From Streptomyces misionensis (lineage in GTDB: Bacteria > Actinomycetota > Actinomycetes > Streptomycetales > Streptomycetaceae), in NCBI RefSeq assembly GCF_900104815.1, contig NZ_FNTD01000004.1:186001-250000 (forward strand): DNA of 64,000 nucleotides, given 5' to 3'. Position numbers and translations under genes: made by a program. Below the pieces are notes generated by a model. That model ran no database searches, was not told the origin of the DNA, and was given only the letters and a program-made list of their open reading frames with translations. Within the stretch, counting starts at the first letter, position 1. Each line of letters opens with the position of its first letter. Below are positions 16,884 through 24,828 of the stretch, one piece after another.

Positions 16884-18552
16884 ATTTCGGGGAGGAGGAC
16901 AGGGCGGCCGCGCGCAGCGCTCGCAGCCGGTGCATCACGTCGTTGCCGCCGCGCCCGAAGTGGTCGTGGATCACCCGGTATTCGCCGTACAGGCGGTCGT
17001 AGGCGGCGGCCCGGGTCGGGTCCGGGGTGTAGGCGTTCTCCTGGCGGCGGCCCATCGCGGCGGAGGCGGTGCGGATGTCGGGGTGGGCGCCGGCGGCTAC
17101 GGCGGCGTGGATCGCGGCGCCCAGCGCCGGTCCCTGCGCCGAGGCGAGCACATGGACGGGGCGGTTGAGCACATCGCTGTAGACCTGCATGAGGAAGTGG
17201 TTCTTCAGCAGCCCGCCGGCCGCCGTGAAGTCGCTCACCGGGACGCCCGCCGCCTCGAACGCGTCGACGATGGTGCGGGTACCGAAGGCCGTGGCCTCGA
17301 CCAGCGCCCGGTAGACGTCCTCGGGCCGGGTGTCGAGGGTCAGGCCCAGGATCAACCCGGACAGGTGGTGGTCGACCAGCACCGAGCGGTTCCCGCTGTG
17401 CCAGTCCAGCGCCAGCAGACCGTGTCCGCCCACCGGTTGGGCGGCGGCGCGCTCCGTCAGCAGCTCGTGCACGCCGATCCCCCGCCGACGGGCCTCGACC
17501 GCGTACTCCTCCGGCACGGCGCTGCGCACGGCCCAGGCCAGGATGTCGCCGACGCCGCTCTGCCCGGCCTCGTACCCCCACAGCCCCGGCACCACCCCGT
17601 CCCGCACCACCCCGCACATGCCCGGGACCTCGGCGAGGACGTCGGAGTTGAGGATGTGACAGGTGGAGGTGCCCATGATGGCGAGCATCCGGCCCGGGTC
17701 GAGGGCCTGGGCGGCGGCGCTGGTGACGTGTGCGTCCACGTTCCCCGCGGCCACGACCGTGCCCTCGCGCAGTCCGGTGAGTTCGGCGGCCCGGGCGGTG
17801 AGCCTGCCGGCGGGAGCGCCGAGCGGGGTCAGCGGGTGTTCCAGCTTGGCGGTGAAGCCGGTGAAACCGGGGTGCAGCCCGGCCAGGAACGCCTCGTCCG
17901 GGTAGTGGCCGTCCTGGCGGACGCCCTTGTAGCCGGCGGTGCACGGGTTGCGGCTCTCGGCGCCGGTGAGCTGCCACACGATCCAGTCGGCCGCCTCGAT
18001 CCAGCGGTCGGCGGCGGCGTAGACGTCCGGGTCCTCGCGCAGCACTTGCAGCGCCTTGGCGTACTGCCACTCGCTGGAGATCTTGCCGCCGTAGCGGGCC
18101 AGCCACGGCTGCCCGGTCCGCTGCGCGTGTTCGACGATGAGGTCGGCCTCCGGCTGGGCGGCGTGGTGGCGCCACAGCTTGGGGTACGCGTGGGGGCGGC
18201 GTTCGTACTCCGGCAGCTCGCACAGCGGGGTGCCGTCCCAGGTGGCGGGAAGCACCGTGCAGGCGGTGAAGTCGGTGGCGATGCCGACGACCTGATCGGG
18301 TGTCACCCCGGCGTCGGCGAGCGCTCGCGGTACGGCGAGACGCAGCACGTCACGCCAGTCCTGGGGCATCTGGAGCGCCCAGTCGGGCGGCAGCGGGACG
18401 CCTCGGGGCAGTTCCCGGTCGACCACGCCATGGGTGTACTCGTGCACCGCGCTGCCCAGTTCCGCGCCGTCCTCGACGGCCACGACCAGGGCGCGCCCGG
18501 AGAGCGTGCCGAAGTCGATGCCGAGGGTGACCGCGGGCGGATCGGTGGTCAA
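16879..18552 (-). CDS. araB: L-ribulokinase
   Basis: FGGY-family carbohydrate kinase phosphorylating L-ribulose at O5 with ATP. 557 residues, normal for AraB. The N-terminal ATPase fold starts VTLGIDFGTLSGRALVV; later hallmarks are GIATDFTACTVLP, GGKISSEWQYAKALQ, MLAIMGTSTCHI and the FGGY C-terminal signature region AAGGLLKNHFLMQVYSD. The start is the TTG at 18552, chosen because GGAGGA lies just upstream and the conserved N-terminus follows; the open frame continues upstream without similarity. No operator directly precedes it, so it is probably transcribed from the regulator promoter or from an unrecognised one after the hairpin at 18571-18596. Confidence 0.95.
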   Translation of the reverse strand: MTTDPPAVTLGIDFGTLSGRALVVAVEDGAELGSAVHEYTHGVVDRELPRGVPLPPDWALQMPQDWRDVLRLAVPRALADAGVTPDQVVGIATDFTACTVLPATWDGTPLCELPEYERRPHAYPKLWRHHAAQPEADLIVEHAQRTGQPWLARYGGKISSEWQYAKALQVLREDPDVYAAADRWIEAADWIVWQLTGAESRNPCTAGYKGVRQDGHYPDEAFLAGLHPGFTGFTAKLEHPLTPLGAPAGRLTARAAELTGLREGTVVAAGNVDAHVTSAAAQALDPGRMLAIMGTSTCHILNSDVLAEVPGMCGVVRDGVVPGLWGYEAGQSGVGDILAWAVRSAVPEEYAVEARRRGIGVHELLTERAAAQPVGGHGLLALDWHSGNRSVLVDHHLSGLILGLTLDTRPEDVYRALVEATAFGTRTIVDAFEAAGVPVSDFTAAGGLLKNHFLMQVYSDVLNRPVHVLASAQGPALGAAIHAAVAAGAHPDIRTASAAMGRRQENAYTPDPTRAAAYDRLYGEYRVIHDHFGRGGNDVMHRLRALRAAALSSSPKL

Positions 18553-18570
18553 GGTCTCCTCCAATCGTGG

Positions 18571-18596
18571 CCGGCGCGGCCGGGTGACCGCGCCGG
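18571..18596. terminator. 9-bp hairpin between regulator gene and araB
   Basis: CCGGCGCGG (18571-18579) pairs with CCGCGCCGG (18588-18596), loop 8 bases, positioned 20 bases before the araB start and 76 beyond the regulator stop. It may partly terminate regulator transcripts or shape araB expression. Confidence 0.45.
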
Positions 18597-18672
18597 ACGC
18601 CCGCTTTCCGCCCCGCGGGTGCGGTGCGTCCACCGGGCGGGTCGCAGGGTGTCGAAGGGTCGTGGAGCGCCG

Positions 18673-19734
18673 TCAGGAGTGGGTGCTGCTGCCGCGGACG
18701 ATCAGCCGCGGCTCGATCACCACGCGTTCGGCGTCGCCCTGGGTGGTGCCGGACTCCAGCCGGCTGACCAGCAGCCGGATGCTCGCCTTGCCGAGCGCGG
18801 CGAAGTCCTGCCGGACGGTGGTGAGCGGCGGGGTGAAGAACTCGGCCTCGGGGATGTCGTCGAACCCCGCGATGGCGACCTGGCCGGGGACCGACAGACC
18901 GGCCTCGCGCAGGGCGCGCAGCACCCCCAGTGCCATCTGGTCGTTGGCGACGAAGACGGCGGTCACCTCCGGGGAGCCGCGGCCGGCCGCTCCCGCGGTC
19001 ACCCGGCCGGCCAGCTCCTGCCCGGCCCGGTAGCCCGACAACGGGGTCCAGTCGCCCTGGATCGGCGGCGGTACGACGGCGCCGGCCTCCTCCAGCACCG
19101 AGCGCCAGCCCTTGGCCCGTTCCTCCGCCTCCAGCCAGCTCGGCGGCCCCGCGACGTGCCAGACCGTGCGGTGGCCGGCGGCCAGCAGATGGCTGGTGGC
19201 CATCCGCGCCCCGAGCCCCTGGTCCACGGAGACCACCGGGATCGGCAGGCTGTGCCCGCCCTCCACCGTCACCACCGGGAAGGGCAGCCGCAGTTCGGCC
19301 AGCGCGGTGACCGCCTCGCGGTGCGGGACTATCACCACGATGCCCTCCACCCCCCAGTCGCTGAGGTGGTCGATCGCCTCCCTGAGGGCGGCGGCCGAGT
19401 AGCGGCGCAAGGTGACCGCCGAAACCATGTACCCCTCGTCGCGGGCGGCCTCCTCCAGACCGAACAGTGTGCTGGACGGGCCGAAGAGCGTCGGATTGCA
19501 GGCCACCACGCCCAGGGTGAGCGTGCGCCGGGTGACCAGCGCCCGAGCCGAGGAGTTCCGCCGGTACCCCAGCTGCCCGATCGCCCTGAGCACATCCGCC
19601 CGGGTCGACTCGCGCACATTGGGATGGTTGCTCAGCACCCGCGACACCGTCTGGTGCGACACACCCGCGAGTTGCGCGACGTCCGCCATGGTGGGTGCCC
19701 TGCGGGGGCCGGTGCTGCCAACGGTCTGCGACAT
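18673..19734 (-). CDS. LacI family transcriptional regulator of the arabinose genes
   Basis: 353-residue repressor. The N-terminal LacI HTH is unmistakable (TMADVAQLAGVSHQTVSRVL), with the hinge near RRNSSARAL and a periplasmic-binding-protein-like sugar sensor to the end (FVANDQMALGVLRAL, IAGFDDIPEAEFFTPPLTTV). The start ATG 19734 has GGAG four bases upstream; in-frame ATGs at 19758 and 19761 lack a site and the latter abuts the operator. A copy of the operator at 19762-19775 indicates autoregulation, and four more copies at the transporter and araDA show the regulon. The inducer is probably L-arabinose or a derivative; this is inferred from context. AraR is a possible name but the family differs from Bacillus AraR. 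Confidence 0.92.
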   Translation of the reverse strand: MSQTVGSTGPRRAPTMADVAQLAGVSHQTVSRVLSNHPNVRESTRADVLRAIGQLGYRRNSSARALVTRRTLTLGVVACNPTLFGPSSTLFGLEEAARDEGYMVSAVTLRRYSAAALREAIDHLSDWGVEGIVVIVPHREAVTALAELRLPFPVVTVEGGHSLPIPVVSVDQGLGARMATSHLLAAGHRTVWHVAGPPSWLEAEERAKGWRSVLEEAGAVVPPPIQGDWTPLSGYRAGQELAGRVTAGAAGRGSPEVTAVFVANDQMALGVLRALREAGLSVPGQVAIAGFDDIPEAEFFTPPLTTVRQDFAALGKASIRLLVSRLESGTTQGDAERVVIEPRLIVRGSSTHS

Positions 19735-20073
19735 GAGGCTCCGATCCGTGATGGGCATCATTGTTAGCGCTCACAGGTAAGGGCGTCAAGGGACGTGAAG
19801 CCGCCTACGTGCGCCCCAACTCGGCCTGTCCCGCGCACAGTCGAGCGGTCGGCGCGCACCGCCCGACGACCGGTGCCGGGTGGACGCGCCGTCACCGGGA
19901 TTGCAGGGCGATGCCCCGACACCGCGCGTGGTTCATCCGCGCACCCCTCACGACCTCATGGCCGGCGGCTTCCGGCGCGGGCTTCAGGAATCGAGCGCGA
20001 GAGCCGGGGCGGCCCCGAGCGCAGGTGCGGCAATCCTCCGGCGTATGCGCCGTCCGGCACCCGCGCCGACGCG
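19735..20073. other. non-coding stretch upstream of the arabinose regulator
   Basis: About 340 bases between the regulator start and the stop of the polyprenyl synthetase gene. Apart from operator 5 and the presumed regulator promoter I see no gene, hairpin or repeat in it. Confidence 0.5.
19762..19775. promoter_or_regulatory. LacI-type operator 5 (autoregulation)
   Basis: TGTTAGCGCTCACA, identical to operator 1, begins 28 bases upstream of the regulator start. Position over the core promoter suggests simple autorepression. Confidence 0.85.
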
Positions 20074-21093
20074 TTACAGCTCGCGACCCACCAGGAAGTC
20101 CAGCACCGTGAGCAGATCCCCCGCGGCCCCGGCGGCCAGTGGGGCGCCTGACAGGAGGGCACGGGCGGTGGACGTGTGCGCCCGGGCCTCGGCCAGTGCC
20201 GCCGTACGGCCGCCGGCCGCCTCGATCAGTTCGGCGGCCTCCTCGGCGCGCCCCGGCGTGTCCAGCAGTTCGGGCAGGGCGCGGCCCGCCGGGGTGTCCA
20301 GGGCGGCCAGCACGGGGTAGGTCTTCTTGCGCTCCCGTAGATCACCGCCCGTGGGCTTGCCCGTGACGGCGGGGTCGCCCCAGATTCCGAGTACGTCGTC
20401 GACCAGTTGGAAGGCGATGCCGAGGTGCCGTCCGGCCCGGTCCAGTGCGCTGGTGGTGTCCTCGTCCGCGCCGCCGAGCACGGCGCCCAGGGCGGCGGCA
20501 CAGCCCAGCAGGGCACCGGTCTTGGCTTCCGCCATCGACCGGTACTCCTCGACCGTCACCCTGTCCGGGCCGGTGCACGGCCGGCCGGTGAACAGCAGGT
20601 CGTCGGCCTGCCCGCGCATCAGGTCGGCGAGGGCCGCCGAGAGCAGCCGTACGGCACCGGCACCCTGCGGCACGGCGGCGAGGGTCTCCACGGCCAGCGC
20701 GAACAGGGCGTCGCCGGCCAGCACCGCCGGGCCCGTGCCGTATGCCTTCCACACGGCCGGGCGGCGGCGCCGGGTCGCGTCGCCGTCCATGATGTCGTCG
20801 TGCAGCAGCGAGAAGGTGTGGACCAGTTCGACCGCGACGGCCGCCGGAATCCCGGCTCGCTCGTCGGCACCCGCCGCTCGCGCGCCGAGCACCGCCAGCG
20901 TCTGCCGTACGCCCTTGCCACCGGGTGCGGTGGCGGGCGCGCCGCCCACCTCGCACCAGCCGAAGGAGTACGCGGCCATCTCACCCAGCCACGGGTGCAG
21001 CCGACCCACCGCCCGGCGCAGTGCCGGCCGCACCAAACCGGCGCAGTGGGCGAGGAGTTCGGGTGCGGCGGGCGGGGCCTGAAGGGCGGTCAC
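20074..21093 (-). CDS. polyprenyl synthetase (trans-isoprenyl diphosphate synthase)
   Basis: 339-residue soluble or membrane-associated enzyme that condenses isopentenyl diphosphate with an allylic diphosphate. The first Asp-rich motif is LLHDDIMDGDATRRRR (DDIMD at 99-103); the second is QLVDDVLGIWGD (232-240), where the usual DDxxD is DDVLG, as in many actinobacterial geranylgeranyl-type synthases. Residues before DDIMD (SLLH) lack bulky aromatic side chains, which allows products of C20 or longer; chain length is inference. Starts with GTG at 21093, overlapping the stop of the upstream TPR gene by four bases (GTGA). No cyclase, phytoene synthase or quinone gene is nearby. Confidence 0.9.
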   Translation of the reverse strand: MTALQAPPAAPELLAHCAGLVRPALRRAVGRLHPWLGEMAAYSFGWCEVGGAPATAPGGKGVRQTLAVLGARAAGADERAGIPAAVAVELVHTFSLLHDDIMDGDATRRRRPAVWKAYGTGPAVLAGDALFALAVETLAAVPQGAGAVRLLSAALADLMRGQADDLLFTGRPCTGPDRVTVEEYRSMAEAKTGALLGCAAALGAVLGGADEDTTSALDRAGRHLGIAFQLVDDVLGIWGDPAVTGKPTGGDLRERKKTYPVLAALDTPAGRALPELLDTPGRAEEAAELIEAAGGRTAALAEARAHTSTARALLSGAPLAAGAAGDLLTVLDFLVGREL

Positions 21094-22130
21094 CGTACGA
21101 CCTCCGCGTCGAGCCCGAACTCTTCCTGGGCGCGGCTCACCAGCCGTTGCACGTGCTTGAGGCCGCCGCCTTCCAACGAGGCCGCCAGGTCGGCGAGTTC
21201 GGCCGCCGTCTCGTCGCGGCTCCTGCCGAGCCGTGCCAGCGACTTCGCGAGGCCCAGCCGGGCGAGCGCCTCGCCCCGCGGCTCGTTCATCGCGCGGAAC
21301 TCCGACAGCGCCAGTTCGTACATCCGGCGCGCCTCCTCGTGGCGTTCGGCCCGGTACAGGACGTTGCCGCGCATCTTGTGGTTGTAGGCCAGCGCGCTGG
21401 ACAGGTTCATCGCGCGGCAGCCGGCCTCCGCCCGCGACAGCAGTTCCAGCGCGCGTTCGGTGTCCTTGTCGCGCACCGAGAGGATGTCCGCGAGGCCGCG
21501 CAGCGCCCACGCGTGCCCGCGCCGGTCCTCGGCGCGCTCGGCTATCTCCGCCGCCTCCTCGAACAGCGTGTACGCCCGGTCGAAGTCCCCGGTGTTGCGG
21601 TGCATCTGGGCGATGCCTTCCAGGGCCCACACCGTGTGCCGGGCCTCGCCGCGCCTGCGGGCCTCGGCCAGCAGTTGCTCGTGCAGCCGGCCGACCGCCT
21701 CGTAGTCGCCCTGGATGCGGCCGGTCTCCGCGAGTCCGGCAAGCGAATAGCCCCGGCAGACGACGTCTCCGGCCCGCTCGCCGAGTTCGGCCGCGAGTCC
21801 GAGCAGCCGCCAGGCCAGCGGGAACGCGCCGCGCTGGCGGGCGAGGGTGCCGCCGCTCCACAGCGCCCAGGCCATCGCCGCGGCGTCCCCGGCCTCCCGA
21901 GCGGTGCGGTAGCTCGCCTTCCAGGCCCGGTCGGCCTCCTCCACGTTTCCGAGCCGCCGGTACGCCTCGGCGACGGCGAGCCCGCAGCGGGCGGCCTCGG
22001 CCGGCTGCCCCGACCGCTCGGCCTCGCGCAGCTTCTCGATGCCTTCCGCCAGCACGTCCGTCAGCGAGGAGTTCACGGACAGGGTGGTCAGGGCGCCCTG
22101 GTACTCGGGAGCGAAAGCCTTGCCGTACAT
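21090..22130 (-). CDS. tetratricopeptide repeat protein
   Basis: 346-residue soluble all-helical protein built of TPR units (for example AAEAARCGLAVAEAYRRLGN, RDRRGHAW-like helices and ALAYNHKMRGNVLYRAERHE), resembling the TPR part of actinobacterial regulators but with no DNA-binding or NTPase domain. It is translationally coupled to the polyprenyl synthetase, so it may act as a partner or scaffold of that enzyme; this is inference. The start is ATG 22130 with AAAGG upstream; the frame is open upstream through the promoter palindrome and is not used. Expression is probably controlled at the palindrome 22155-22171. Confidence 0.8.
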   Translation of the reverse strand: MYGKAFAPEYQGALTTLSVNSSLTDVLAEGIEKLREAERSGQPAEAARCGLAVAEAYRRLGNVEEADRAWKASYRTAREAGDAAAMAWALWSGGTLARQRGAFPLAWRLLGLAAELGERAGDVVCRGYSLAGLAETGRIQGDYEAVGRLHEQLLAEARRRGEARHTVWALEGIAQMHRNTGDFDRAYTLFEEAAEIAERAEDRRGHAWALRGLADILSVRDKDTERALELLSRAEAGCRAMNLSSALAYNHKMRGNVLYRAERHEEARRMYELALSEFRAMNEPRGEALARLGLAKSLARLGRSRDETAAELADLAASLEGGGLKHVQRLVSRAQEEFGLDAEVVR

Positions 22131-22154
22131 GCATGCCTTTCTATAAACGCTGTG

Positions 22155-22171
22155 TATACACATCGTGTATA
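22155..22171. promoter_or_regulatory. palindromic operator TATACAC-N3-GTGTATA
   Basis: A perfect 7-bp inverted repeat around a 3-base centre lies 25 bases upstream of the TPR gene. The AT-rich site stands out from the surrounding GC-rich DNA and probably overlaps the promoter of the TPR-polyprenyl synthetase operon. The cognate regulator is not evident in the window; GntR-type sites have a similar look. Confidence 0.65.
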
Positions 22172-22184
22172 GCGCGCTGTGAAT

Positions 22185-22211
22185 ATGCCCCGGCCGAGAG
22201 GACCGGGGCAT
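22185..22211. terminator. 9-bp perfect hairpin
   Basis: ATGCCCCGG (22185-22193) pairs with CCGGGGCAT (22203-22211). It lies between the CoaD-like gene stop and the TPR promoter, insulating the latter. Confidence 0.6.
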
Positions 22212-22381
22212 GTCGGTCTGTTGTCGATCAAGACGCGGGTTCGGCGGCGGGGGTTGCCCGAGCCATGTGGATCATGGTGTGAAGGTTTCGTGGCACCGGC
22301 CCGTCGCCGCTGTCCGGGGCCACGGTTTCGGCGCCGTTCGCGGGCGTCGACGGCGCGACCGAACCCCGGCCGCGGGCCGCT

Positions 22382-22792
22382 CTACCGTTGGCCCATCGCG
22401 GTGACGAGGGTGGAGGAGACGTGGGCCAGGGCGGGGTCCGCGGCGATGAAGAACGTTTCCACTCCGGCCAGTTCGTGGTTCATACGCGCCATCGGCATTT
22501 CGTAGTCCAGGTCGGCGACGCCCCGGACTCCGCGGACGACGACGTCGATGCCGGCTCGGCGGCAGTAGTCGATCAGCAGGCCGCCGGTGTGGGAGTCGAC
22601 CGTGACGTTGGCCAAGTCCTGTGCCGCCGCGCGGAGTCGGTCCAGACGTTCCGTGACCGGGTGGCGGCCGGTCTTGTTCGGGTTGGACATCACGCACACG
22701 ACGACCTCGTCGAACAGGAGGGCCGCGCGCCGGAGTATGTCCTCGTGCCCCTGAGTGACCGGGTCGAAGGATCCTGGGAAGAGGGCTCGCAT
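22382..22792 (-). CDS. CoaD-like phosphopantetheine adenylyltransferase, short form
   Basis: 136-residue nucleotidyltransferase of the cytidylyltransferase-like fold. The N-terminus MRALFPGSFDPVTQGHEDIL carries the TxGH nucleotide-binding motif, and VVVRGVRGVADLDYEMPMAR and a HVSST version of the ISSS motif are present. CoaD transfers AMP from ATP to 4'-phosphopantetheine in CoA synthesis. Typical CoaD has about 160 residues; this one ends right after the SST-containing helix and lacks the last 20 or so. Streptomyces normally have their main coaD elsewhere next to rpmF and rsmD, so this is probably a second copy. It may be a shortened active paralogue or a decaying one. Confidence 0.8.
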   Translation of the reverse strand: MRALFPGSFDPVTQGHEDILRRAALLFDEVVVCVMSNPNKTGRHPVTERLDRLRAAAQDLANVTVDSHTGGLLIDYCRRAGIDVVVRGVRGVADLDYEMPMARMNHELAGVETFFIAADPALAHVSSTLVTAMGQR

Positions 22793-22956
22793 GATCGGAG
22801 ACAGTAACAAGCGGCCGCCCCGGTACGAAGCGCGAGGGCGGCCAACGCGCCGAGACCGGACGACAGTTGCCCCGGCCAGGTCGGCGCCGTCGGCGCTCGG
22901 AGCCACGAGGACGCTCCCGCCGAACACACACCGCCCCGGACACGGCACCGCGATCC

Positions 22957-23877
22957 TCACTCGGATCGAGGAACCCGGCCCGTACGCAGGTGGTCCAGGG
23001 CCACCCGGGCCGCTGTGCCGAGGACGTCTTCGCGAGTGGGTGCCCCGGGCGTCAGCGACCGGGTGAGGACGGCGACCGCGTACCGCCGTCCGTCGGGAAA
23101 GGCGACCACGCCGACGTCGTTGCTGACCCCGCCCGGCACGGTCCCCGACTTGGACGCGACCAGCACCTCCGGCCCAAAACCGGCGGCGATCTTCCGGGTG
23201 AGCCGCTGCTGTCCCATCGTCCGGCGGAGCTGGGCGCACGCCTGGGCGGGTCCGGCCTCGTCCCGCCAGACGACGCGGAGCAGGGCGGCCAGGTCATCGG
23301 CGGTCGCACTGCTGATCCGTCCCGGCCGCATCCCCGGCGACGCGAGCACCCGCCGCCACATCGCCTCGCCCTCCTCCGGCGACGCGGCGTCCCGGATCAT
23401 GCCGGCCATCGCGCCCCAGCCGGCGAACCCGGCGCCGCGGGCGGCGGTGTCGAGCTCGTGCTGGATGGTGCCCGGCAGGTGGAAGCCGGTGAGCCCGAGC
23501 CCGGTGAGGCGCGCCCTGATCCGTTCGATGCCGACCCGGCGGATCAGCACGTCGGCCGCGGTGTTGTCACTGATGGTCAGCATCAGCCGGGCCACGTCCC
23601 GCAGGGAGATCTCCACCGGGTCCTCGGTGATGCAGAGTCCCTGGCCGCCCGGCGTCGCCCCGGCCGGCGAGACCACCACTCGTTCGGCGGGGTCCAGTTC
23701 CCCCTGCGCCGCCTGGCAGAAGAACTCCAGGCCGACGGCGATTTTGAACGTGGAGGCCGCCACCGCGGGCTCTCCCCCGGCCACCGACACCCGCCCCGGA
23801 CCGTCCACCTCCAGCGCGCACAGGCTTCCCCGGCAGCCGCCGGCCGCGAACACCTCGGCAATCGTCTCTTCGATCAT
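22957..23877 (-). CDS. class A beta-lactamase-like serine hydrolase
   Basis: 306-residue protein of the beta-lactamase/transpeptidase fold. The catalytic motifs are present: STFK at 42-45 (SxxK), ISDN at 102-105 (SDN) and KSGT at 243-246 (KTG). No signal peptide precedes the SxxK, unlike secreted beta-lactamases, so the protein appears cytosolic. I do not see the omega-loop ExxLN motif that provides the deacylating Glu of true class A enzymes, so drug hydrolysis is uncertain. It could be a serine esterase or peptidase of the same fold. It stands alone, convergent to nothing and separated from the TetR gene by 235 bases. Confidence 0.8.
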   Translation of the reverse strand: MIEETIAEVFAAGGCRGSLCALEVDGPGRVSVAGGEPAVAASTFKIAVGLEFFCQAAQGELDPAERVVVSPAGATPGGQGLCITEDPVEISLRDVARLMLTISDNTAADVLIRRVGIERIRARLTGLGLTGFHLPGTIQHELDTAARGAGFAGWGAMAGMIRDAASPEEGEAMWRRVLASPGMRPGRISSATADDLAALLRVVWRDEAGPAQACAQLRRTMGQQRLTRKIAAGFGPEVLVASKSGTVPGGVSNDVGVVAFPDGRRYAVAVLTRSLTPGAPTREDVLGTAARVALDHLRTGRVPRSE

Positions 23878-24112
23878 CCGCCCACAGTGGTACCCGACGA
23901 CCGTGCCGGGCAGGGGTGTTCACCGTGAGCGTGTCCGCCGTCGGCGTGACGGGCCGTCGGACCGGAGGACCTCCGCCTCCGGGGACGACAAGCGCGTGCG
24001 CCCCGGAGGCCGCCGGAACGCGGCCGGGTCCTTGGGACCGGGCACGGCGGCGCGGACCGGCCCTGGCCGGCGCCCTCCGTTCCCGCTGAGCGGACCGGCA
24101 CCCGTGGTGGCG

Positions 24113-24703
24113 CTACCCGGCCGACGCGCCTTTGAGGAAGAGCCTGATCGCGTCGTCGACGAGCGCCTCGCCCTGAGACGCCGTGATGCGTCGTGACGTG
24201 ACGAGCGCCGCGATGCCCTGAACGGTCGCGGACAGCAGCAGGGTCAGCCGGCCGACGTCGTCCGCGTCGTACGCGCCCGCTTCCACACCCGCGTTCATGA
24301 TGTCGGCCATGGTGCCGAACAGGCGCTCCGCCGCCCCGCGGACGGCCTCCGAGGGTTCGCCGACCTTCGTCGCGAACATGAGGTCGAGCAGTGCGGGATC
24401 CCGCTCGGCGAACGCCAGGTACGCGGAGGCCGCCGCGTGAAGGACCCGTGCATGGTCTTCGGGCACGCGCGAAGCGGCCTCGCGGATCTGGTCGGCGAGT
24501 CGGATGAAGCCTCGCTCGGCCAATGCGTCGAGGAGGGCGCCCCGATCGATGAAGTGACTTCGGGGGGCTCCATGGCTGACGCCCGCCTCGCGTGCCAGCT
24601 CACGGAGCGACAGCGCATCGATCCCCCGCTCCCGAAGCACCACCTCTGCCTGTTCGAGCAGCACGGTGCGGAGATTGCCGTGGTGGAAGGGCCGATGAGA
24701 CAT
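24113..24703 (-). CDS. TetR/AcrR family transcriptional regulator
   Basis: 196-residue repressor. N-terminal HTH at about residues 10-55 (LSLRELAREAGVSHGAPRSH), followed by a ligand-binding helical domain with a conserved C-terminal dimer part (TASQGEALVDDAIRLF), the TetR_C_33/WHG type. It is divergent from the oxidoreductase gene and shares a 125-base control region with the palindrome TAGTCATTGACTA, its likely operator. The ATG at 24703 is followed directly by the conserved RPFHHGNLR segment seen in this subfamily. Confidence 0.9.
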   Translation of the reverse strand: MSHRPFHHGNLRTVLLEQAEVVLRERGIDALSLRELAREAGVSHGAPRSHFIDRGALLDALAERGFIRLADQIREAASRVPEDHARVLHAAASAYLAFAERDPALLDLMFATKVGEPSEAVRGAAERLFGTMADIMNAGVEAGAYDADDVGRLTLLLSATVQGIAALVTSRRITASQGEALVDDAIRLFLKGASAG

Positions 24704-24723
24704 GCCGTCATCCTACCCGGAAA

Positions 24724-24758
24724 TAGTCATTGACTAGATTCTAGACACTGCCTAGTCT
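24724..24758 (+). promoter_or_regulatory. promoter of the oxidoreductase with overlapping TetR operator
   Basis: TTGACT (24730-24735) and TAGTCT (24753-24758) are 17 bp apart, a good sigma-70-like (HrdB) promoter. The palindrome TAGTCATTGACTA (24724-24736) covers the -35 box, and CTAGATTCTAG (24734-24744) forms a second small dyad. Binding of the divergent TetR protein here would block transcription. Confidence 0.7.
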
Positions 24759-24828
24759 CGGTCGCGCAGGGGTGGCGCGTGGCATGAGGCCGCGACCCGG
24801 CGGTCGGACAACGGAGAGGGGCCCGGAG

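Noticed and set aside
16765-19767. Plus-strand open frame of 1,000 codons across the arabinose genes
   Set aside because: Antisense to araD, araB and the regulator, all with clear motifs; no ribosome-binding site and no recognisable fold.
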